Origin: Brachionus manjavacas
Taxonomy: Eukaryota; Rotifera; Eurotatoria; Ploima; Brachionidae
Reading direction: 5' to 3'
NCBI GenBank assembly: GCA_019054805.1
Contig: JAHQIY010000026.1
Location: forward strand, 310,001-374,000
DNA length: 64,000 nt
Position 1 is the first letter of the stretch. Each line of letters opens with the position of its first letter. The position numbers and the translations under genes were made by a program. The notes under the pieces are model-generated. The model worked only from the letters and a program-made list of their open reading frames with translations. It was not told the DNA's origin and made no database searches. Shown in pieces: positions 57,853 through 64,000 of the stretch.

Positions 57853-57869
57853 TTTTATCGCTGCTACCA
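57853..57869 (-). promoter_or_regulatory. Primer-binding site of element A
   Basis: On the element strand TGGTAGCAGCG starts two bases after the 5' LTR. Its first nine bases fit the complement of the 3' end of initiator tRNA-Met (CTGCTACCA); after that it differs. The gag ATG is within 20 bases. Confidence 0.6.
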
Positions 57870-57871
57870 AT

Positions 57872-58145
57872 TGTAACCGGTTTATAATAAACAATGTTTA
57901 ATCTTTAAAAGCTTTATTTAAAATATTGAACGTTCTGAAGTTCTAAGAATGGAATTCTTATTAATACCTATATGCTCGTGTCAAGAACACGAGCTTATAA
58001 TTAACTCAAGATGTGAGCTTAGTGCTTAATGTATATGTCAGCATTTCGAAGCGTCTAACTTCTGAGATACGTGACAAGTATAATTCTTACTTATCTTTGT
58101 GCATCAGTTGACAAGATGATGAATAAGTGATTATTCAGGGTAACA
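57872..58145 (-). repeat. 5' LTR of element A
   Basis: 274 bases, the partner of 50725-50998. On the element strand it would hold the promoter and the start of the transcript; no TATA box stands out in such A/T-rich sequence. Confidence 0.95.
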
Positions 58146-59340
58146 TAAATAAAGTTACACACTTTGATTTTAATTTTCGTCACCATTATTTACTTTATCA
58201 ATATTTTCTTTTATTTACCATGTTCATATGTTCTTTTCTTTTTTTTTAATCAATTTATTAAAAACAAAACGGATTGAAGATTGAAGATGATGAAGATAAT
58301 GTTCAAACAGTAAAGAGAGTATATTAATTATTAAATTTTCATTGAACTTTTTAAAATTTCTTAATCATTGCTAATTTCAGTTTAAGTTAATTTACTTAAA
58401 ACTTTTAAGTTATAAGTGTTTAAATATTTTAGATGGATTACTATAGCTTCAATAAAACAAGTCAAAATTTTAAAGTCAAGTCATGGTTTTTATTATTTGT
58501 TTTTTTGCAAATTAATTGATTTTTAAAATTTAATTTTTTAGAAAAAATTATTTTAAATCTTAAAAAATAAAGTTATGTAAATTAAATTCATATTATTCTT
58601 TTAGTTTTTATTATGGTTTGTTTTTTTTGTTTAATTTAAAAATTTCTTTGATAAATTTTAGTCAAAAACCCTGGTTCTATTTTTACGAACCTTAAATTTC
58701 ATTTTTTTTACTTAGATGTAAATTGTGTTATTGGTGATTGGCATGCTCTTTATTTTATTGCTTGAATCCATTTTAATATTTTGAGCTATATTGGTGGTAA
58801 TTTTTTCTTTTGTGGAGTTGAAAATAAAGTATTCTGTCTAAGTTCATTAGCTTAAATTTCATTCTTATCATCAAAACTGATCTCATTGATAAGCTCTTTT
58901 GAGATTTCATCTTCAAAGTTTCCTATTTAAAAGTAAAAATAATTAAATAATCAAAAGATTATACCGTAAACTAGTGTTCACGACTCTAAGAGTAAAGCCC
59001 AAATCCAACCTTTCATCTTTAAGAGTTAATTAAATAGTTTCTATGTTACAAAAATTAAATTTTAATTTGCAAGAAAATACCCTGAATATGGGATATTTTA
59101 CAAAAATAAAGCCCAAATTTAACTTTTACTCTAACACAAAAATTGTCTTTGCTCTCAACAAAAAAATGAAAAATTGTAGAGTTAATTAAAAAATAGAAAA
59201 AAAGTCAATTTTTCATTTTTTTGTTCTCAGGTTCTCAGGCAAAAAATTATTATTTCCCCAATCCATCCATTATTTGAAATAAATCAAGGGTATAATCGAT
59301 ATTTTCATATTCGGCAAAGCAAAATTTATTTTTATTAAAA
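58146..59340. other. AT-rich spacer with nothing recognised
   Basis: A/T-rich sequence right of element A. No gene supported. Confidence 0.4.
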
Positions 59341-59343
59341 TAA

Positions 59344-59911
59344 TTAAGCAAATTTACACCTTTTTTTTAGACTTTCTTCACTTATAATATTGAATTTATT
59401 AGTTTGTTTGTTATCGATATAATAGCCGATTCCAGTTTTAGATTTATCTTCTGGATTTTTAAAATTCATTTGTTCTATGGCCACCAATTGTTTTAAAATT
59501 GAGTTAGATTTTTTAAAAATATGGATTAATATCGCAATTATTTGTGAAGCAGATTTTCCACACATTGCGCTTTTAATCAAAATTCATTTTAAAAAATTAA
59601 ATTTTATAATAAGCTAACGCCATAAATAGATCGTAGTTTTTTCCAAACTTTTCAGCGAAGATTTTAAAAGAATCATATATTTTATAAAAAAAATGAGGAG
59701 CTTTTTCTTCAAGAATATATTGAATTGGAATTTCATTTAGTTTGCTTATGATGTACAATAGAATTGTTAAACAATATTTTTTAGGAGGTATTTTAACCAT
59801 ATCCTCTGTCTTGAAATAAATTGGTCTCGGAGCACAAATATGGAAACGTTGAATTAATCCATCATCTCGTGAATTTTTTTCTTGTCTCACAAAATTAATA
59901 TAATCACTCAT
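59344..59911 (-). pseudogene. Possible DUF3987-type protein fragment
   Basis: The frame 59911-59597 begins with ATG and contains NSRDDGLIQRFHICAPRPIYF, then an isoleucine-rich helix and KIYDSFKIFAEKFGKNYD. A second frame, 59580-59344, continues with SAMCGKSASQIIAILIH. The first motif (DGL-QRF followed by a P) and the later K-A-x-Q-x-x-x-L pattern resemble DUF3987 proteins, primase/helicase-associated proteins often found in mobile elements. The two frames may be joined by an intron near 59590. No Walker motif is in view, so only the C-terminal end would be present. A weak family call. Confidence 0.35.
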
Positions 59912-59929
59912 ATCCTAATTTTTTAAATT

Positions 59930-60285
59930 TTTAATTAATTAATTCTTTAATTTAAATAAATTGAATTTTCCTAAAGAAAATTTTAGGAAAATTGCACAAA
60001 TTTTGGAATAAATAAATCTTTTGTTTGAAAGATAATTGGTCATTTTGGTACAAAGGTATTATTTTACCGAAAATAATTTTTTTTAATTTTAAGAATCTTT
60101 TTATATATTTGGTTTAATTTTTTGTGATTGAATTACAAAATTTATCAAATGTTGAAATAAAACTGAAAAAGTGCGATGTTTCAAATATTTTTTTAAGTTT
60201 AAAATTAAAATTAATTTTAAGTTAAAATTGCAAGCATTTTCATATTTGAAATTAAACTCGTTAGGGAAATTGAATATATTTTCCT
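59930..60285. other. AT-rich spacer with nothing recognised
   Basis: Short A/T-rich stretch before the repeat arrays begin. Confidence 0.4.
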
Positions 60286-61205
60286 ACCATATAAAAAGAC
60301 ACAAAGGGACAAAATATTCTTTTTACAAAGAATAGGATTTAAAAGGGCAAAATATTTTCTTAACAAAGAAAAGAACAGTTAAGGACAAAATATTCGCTTT
60401 AAGTTGAAAAAGAAACAAAAGGACAAAATAATATCCTAACATTTAAAAGGACATAAAATGACAAAATATTCTCCTTTTAAATTAAAAGGACAGTAAAGGA
60501 CGGTAAAGATAAATTTTTATTTGAAAATAAGGAAAGAAAACAAAATAACAAAATATTCTCTTAACATACAAAAACACTTAAGTACACACAAGGACTAATT
60601 ATTTTCTTTTAAATTAAAAGAAAAGTAAAGGAAAGTAAAGTATAATTTTTCTTTACAAATTACTAAATCACATTAAAAAACAAAATCTTTTCCTAACATA
60701 TAAATAAAGGACAAAATATTCCCCTTTAATTAACACACAAAATAAAATATTTTCCTAGCAAATAAAAAGACACAAAAGGACAAAATATTCTCCTATAAAG
60801 TTAAAGGACAGTTAGGAACAGTAAAGATAAACTTTTACTTGCAAATATGGGAAGGAGTCAAAATGACAAAATATTATCATTTAGGAAAAAAGAAACCAAA
60901 ATGACAAAATATCTTCCTATTAAATTAAAGGACAGCAAAAGACAGTAAAGATAAATTTTTTTTTAGAAATTGTGAAAGGATTTATAAATAACAAAATATT
61001 TATCTAGCATACTAAAAGACACAAAAGGACAAAAAAATTCTCCTTAAATTGTAAATGATACAAAAGGACAAAATATTCTCCTATTTATTAAAAGTACAGT
61101 AAAGGACAGTTAGGAAAAATTATTATTTGAAAATAAGAGAAGGACACATAACAATAATATATTCTCAAAACAAAGAAAAGAATAGAAACGGAAGTTTAGG
61201 ATAAA
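60286..61205 (+). repeat. GGACAAAATATTCTCCT-family array, forward orientation
   Basis: Degenerate units with the family core and the ATTTGCAAATAAGGAAAGG-type block. It is directly followed by units of the opposite orientation. Confidence 0.85.
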
Positions 61206-62870
61206 TATACGCCTAAAAATTTTTTGTCTTTTGTGTCTTTTCTTTATTCCTAAATAAAAATTGTCTTATCTTTGTCAACAGTATATTCTTTTCTTTACTG
61301 TCATTTACTGTCCTTTACTTTTATTTTCTTTATTTGGAGATTATTTTTCCTTTTGTGTTCTTTCTTTATTTGCAAATAAAAATAGTCCTTTATATCCTTT
61401 ATTTTCCTTTCCTTTTGTGCAAGGAAAAAGTTTCTTTAACTGTCATTTTCTTTTTCGAAAGAATATTTAGTCCTTTTGTGTCCTTTCTTTATTTGCAAAT
61501 AAAATTTGTCCGATACTCTCCTATATTAGGAGAATTTGTTGTCATTTTGTGTCCCATTCTATGTTTGGAGAATATTTTGTCCTTTTGTTTTCTTTCTTTG
61601 TTTTTAAATAAAAACTGTTCCTTACTTTCCGTTTTTTGGTCAACAGAAAAATATGTCCTTTTGTGTTCTTTCTTTATTTGCAAATAATATTCTGTCATTT
61701 TGGGTCCTTTACTACAGTTCCTTACTGTCCTTATCAATGTCAAGTGAAAATTATGTCCTTAACTGTCCTTTTCTTTATTAGGAGAAAAATTTGTTCTTTT
61801 ATTTTCTTTTTCTATATTTGGAGAATATTTGATCATTTTATTTCCCTTAATGCTTTTTTCTATTTTAGGAGAATTTTGTTGTCCTATTAAGTCATAAGCT
61901 CTTCTTTTAAATTTTAGAAGAATAATTTGTCTTTTAGTGTCCGTTTCTATTTTAGGAGAAAAATTTGTATTTTTGTTTCCTTTTCTATTTTAGGAGAATA
62001 TTTTGTATATTGATGTCACTTACATATCTATGTTTGGAGAAAAGTTTGGGCTTTTGTCTCCTTTATTGTCCATTTTAATGAACGGAGAGTATTTTTTTCG
62101 TTTGGTCGATATATGTCCTCTTCAATGGTCGGAGATTCTTTTGTCCTCTTGTGTCCTTTTCTATATTATGAGAATAATTTGTTTTTTTGTGTCCTTTTCT
62201 ATTTTTGGAGAATAAATTGTCTTTTACCGTCTTTTACTCTCCTATTTTATGTTTGTGAAATATTTTGTCCTTTTGTGTACAATTCTATTTTTCGAGAATA
62301 TTTTGTCCTTTTAGGTCCTTTACTGTCTTTTCCTTATGTGCAAGTAAAATTTGTGCTTTACTGTCCTATTCTTTGTCAAGAGAATATATTTTTCTTTCCT
62401 GTCCGTTTCTTAGTATGGATATTATTTCTCCATTTGTTTCCTTTTCTGATTTAGAACAATATTTTGTCTTTTACTGACATACAATATTTTTACTTAGGAC
62501 AATATTTTGTTTTTTAATCTCCTGTTCCATGTTTGAATAATATTTTGTCTTTTACGGTCCTTCAGTGACCTTTTTTTTTGCAAAAAGAAATTGCCCCTTG
62601 CTGTCCTTTTCTTTGTAAAATAAATATTTTGTGCCTTACTGTCCTTTACTGTCCTTTATTATCCGTTTCTTAGTTTAAACAATATTTTGCCCTTTTATGC
62701 CCTTCAGTGACCTTTCTTTTTCTGCAAAAAAAATTTTCCCTTCCCATCCTATTCTTTTCAAGAAAATATATTCTCCTTTTCTGTACTTTCCTACCTATTT
62801 ATTAGTTCGGAGAATAAATTGTCATTTTGAGTCCTAAGCTATCTTTTTCTATTTTAAGGGAGATTATTTT
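61206..62870 (-). repeat. GGACAAAATATTCTCCT-family array, reverse orientation
   Basis: The complement of the core (GGAGAATATTTTGTCC) recurs with TCCTTTTGTGTCC and TTTGCAAATAAAA blocks. The hydrophobic Phe/Cys-rich frames that can be read here (for example 61334-61687 and 62113-62454) are the repeat itself translated and are not genes. Confidence 0.85.
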
Positions 62871-62879
62871 TTATTTTGA

Positions 62880-63230
62880 AGTCTCTAATAATGGCTTGAT
62901 TGTTAAGCTAAAGTAACCCTATCCTATCGCTATAGAACTTAACTATCATTTTAAGCTCTTTTCTATAATAAAGCCGAGTCCACCTGATGATCTTCCTTTA
63001 TTTGATGTTCTTGTTGCCTTTTTATAAAAGATACGTTTATCTTGAACGTAAATTAAGCCATCGATTTGAGCTTTGTTCGTTAGCCATGCCTCTTGAATGC
63101 ACACAACATCATTGTGTATGGATAGCTTATTCATGAACACTTGGTTATTTTTTGCACCATTGATATTAATTGTGGCAATGCGTAGTAATTTTTTATAGCT
63201 GGTGAGGTTATCAATGTGTTTAGGTAATTG
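62880..63230 (-). pseudogene. LINE ORF2 start: APE-type endonuclease, truncated
   Basis: Read leftwards, a frame gives RIATININGAKNNQVFMNKL, then DVVCIQEAWL (the catalytic glutamate block of APE endonucleases), then SSGGLGFIIEKSL. It runs out at about 62940-62880 and no RT follows, since the next DNA is the repeat array. APE endonucleases nick the target site for LINE insertion. Only the first quarter or so of the endonuclease domain is present. The order after ORF1 fits CR1/Jockey-like LINEs. Losing the 3' side is unusual, as LINEs are usually truncated at the 5' end. Confidence 0.8.
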
Positions 63231-64000
63231 CTATTGTTGCTTGCTATTTATTTTTAGTAAAAGATCTTTCAGTTCCGAGTGGTTTTTATCTAATTTACTA
63301 TTTATATTAGTTTCCATTTCATTCATTTGATTTTTCACAATCTGTATATCATTTTGTAAGGCTGATATGTTCGTTTTTACATTTTCCATATCCGTACCTA
63401 TTTTGGTAACGTTTTGTTTTATTGTTTTTATTTCTTGTTTATGAATTTTGAACTTGTTATCTAAATGTATTAATTTGTCACTCACGTTTTTTTAAATCAT
63501 GTCATTGACTGTCTTTGTTTCAATTTGGTTTATCACTACATCATCAGGCTTTTTAAACCGCATTATTTCAGTTGGTTTCTTCAACAAGAAGTATCTCAAT
63601 CATGTATCCATTCATAGCTAAAGTTTTTTCAACGATCTTATCGCATATTTCGTCATTGCAGTAATGTTTCCCACAACAATTTACACATTTCGGTTGTTCG
63701 CTGCAGAATTTTATTGCATGGTCATTTGATCCAAATTTAAAACAAATTTTTTTTTGGGTACATTCTTTATCCCGATGGTTTAAGTTACCACAATTTGAGC
63801 ATTGATTTAGTTGAGCTGCATTGTATGTTACTTTGTGTTTCTTGCCTGTTAGATTAAAGTATATCCCTTTTTTTAGAACGTTTACATAGTCAAATTACGT
63901 TTTTGAAGTTGCCTTTAGTTTATTGCTTGGCTTATTCTCTGCATAATTTAATCTCTCAATTCTCGTTAGCCCGTATGTTGCCTCAAGTTTCATAATAGCT
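63231..64000 (-). pseudogene. LINE ORF1: zinc knuckles and coiled coil
   Basis: Read leftwards from the window edge: YGLTRIERLNYAEN, a stop near 63895, then VTYNAAQLNQCSNCGNLN, a CCHC knuckle (C-x2-C-x4-H-x4-C), a second degenerate knuckle (CFKFGSNDHAIKFC, with a phenylalanine for the second cysteine), and a third Cys-rich cluster (CVNCCGKHYC). After stops near 63570 the frame 63485-63231 is a classic coiled coil (LQNDIQIVKNQMNEMETNI). ORF1 proteins of Jockey/CR1 LINEs bind the element RNA with such knuckles. The 5' end is beyond the window. Confidence 0.8.

Larger units (their letters stand above)
50725..58145 (-). mobile_element. Full-length Ty3/Gypsy chromovirus-like retrotransposon with env-like gene (element A)
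   Basis: About 7.42 kb between two 274-base LTRs, read right to left: LTR, gag, protease, RT, RNase H, integrase with chromodomain and AT-hook, env-like membrane protein, two small frames, polypurine tract, LTR. Several genes have single stops or shifts, so this copy is not autonomous. The LTRs differ at only a few positions by eye, so insertion was fairly recent. No matching target duplication is apparent: the left flank is ATACA and the right flank TAAAT. Element B (30.7-40.0 kb) is a second, truncated copy of the same family. Confidence 0.95.

Noticed and set aside
50719-58151. Target-site duplication for element A.
   Set aside because: The bases directly outside the LTRs (ATACA and TAAAT) do not match over four to six positions, so no duplication is claimed.
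61334-62477. Overlapping open frames rich in Phe, Cys and Leu could be membrane proteins.
   Set aside because: They are the reverse-orientation repeat family translated; the same peptide patterns recur wherever the repeat occurs.
1-64000. tRNA, rRNA or other structured RNA genes.
   Set aside because: No cloverleaf-like block with an intact T-loop motif or rRNA-like stretch was recognised while reading; a covariance-model scan would be the decisive test.

Overview
This window is very AT-rich eukaryotic DNA. It is dominated by transposable elements, most of them decayed, with short GT-AG introns of about 45-70 bases and almost no intact host gene. A metazoan is likely: there are two copies of an exon-like piece resembling the concanavalin-A-like region of WDFY3/Blue cheese BEACH proteins, a MYT1-type C2HC zinc finger, intron-bearing Tc1 transposases and several Ty3/Gypsy families. 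The composition and the mix of elements would fit an invertebrate such as a monogonont rotifer, but that is a guess and nothing here proves the taxon.

Layout. 1-4.66 kb: a broken Ty3/Gypsy pol (+), less AT-rich than its surroundings, followed by a decayed coiled-coil/RING-finger reading frame of similar composition. 4.7-7.9 kb: a hairpin MITE, AT-rich spacer, and gag pieces of two other retroelements. 7.9-11.2 kb: a long array of degenerate repeats built on GGACAAAATATTCTCCT; the same family returns at 5.9, 13.5, 30, 34, 40 and 60-62.9 kb. 11.2-15.6 kb: an unrecognised (+) pseudogene and a (-) transposase remnant that may be MULE-like. 15.9-19.5 kb: an element with long GC-rich terminal inverted repeats; its right end is duplicated and a 1.14 kb copy of sequence from 27.7-28.8 kb lies between the two copies. 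20.6-24.95 kb: a MITE abutted by a complete 4.09 kb Tc1 element with TA target duplication, about 320-base inverted repeats, an intron-containing DD34E transposase (-), a divergent second gene (+) and a 299-base palindrome between the two. 25-28 kb: a divergent pair, a FLYWCH/WRKY-like zinc-binding gene (-) and a coiled-coil/C2H2 gene (+).

28.6-36.2 kb is a recent 3.84 kb head-to-tail duplication. Each copy holds a WDFY3-like exon, a repeat array and the 3' end of a Gypsy element. The rest of that element (element B, -) runs to 40.0 kb. 41.3-43.9 kb has a (+) gene or genes of unknown function with a duplicated exon. 44.2-48.8 kb has a second FLYWCH/WRKY-like gene, a second six-exon Tc1 transposase (-) that looks close to intact, a 44-base GC-rich tandem array, and a divergent coiled-coil gene with a MYT1-like finger. 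50.7-58.1 kb is a full-length LTR retrotransposon (element A, -; two 274-base LTRs) with gag, protease, RT, RNase H, integrase with chromodomain and AT-hook, an env-like membrane glycoprotein frame, and two small uninterrupted frames before the 3' LTR. 59.3-59.9 kb has a DUF3987-like fragment. 60.3-62.9 kb has repeat arrays in opposite orientations. The window ends in a (-) LINE carrying zinc knuckles, a coiled coil and the start of an APE endonuclease.

The most interesting themes are a chromodomain Gypsy element that also carries an env-like gene and extra small frames, and Tc1 elements with intron-split transposases paired head-to-head with a coiled-coil/zinc-finger gene across a structured promoter region.
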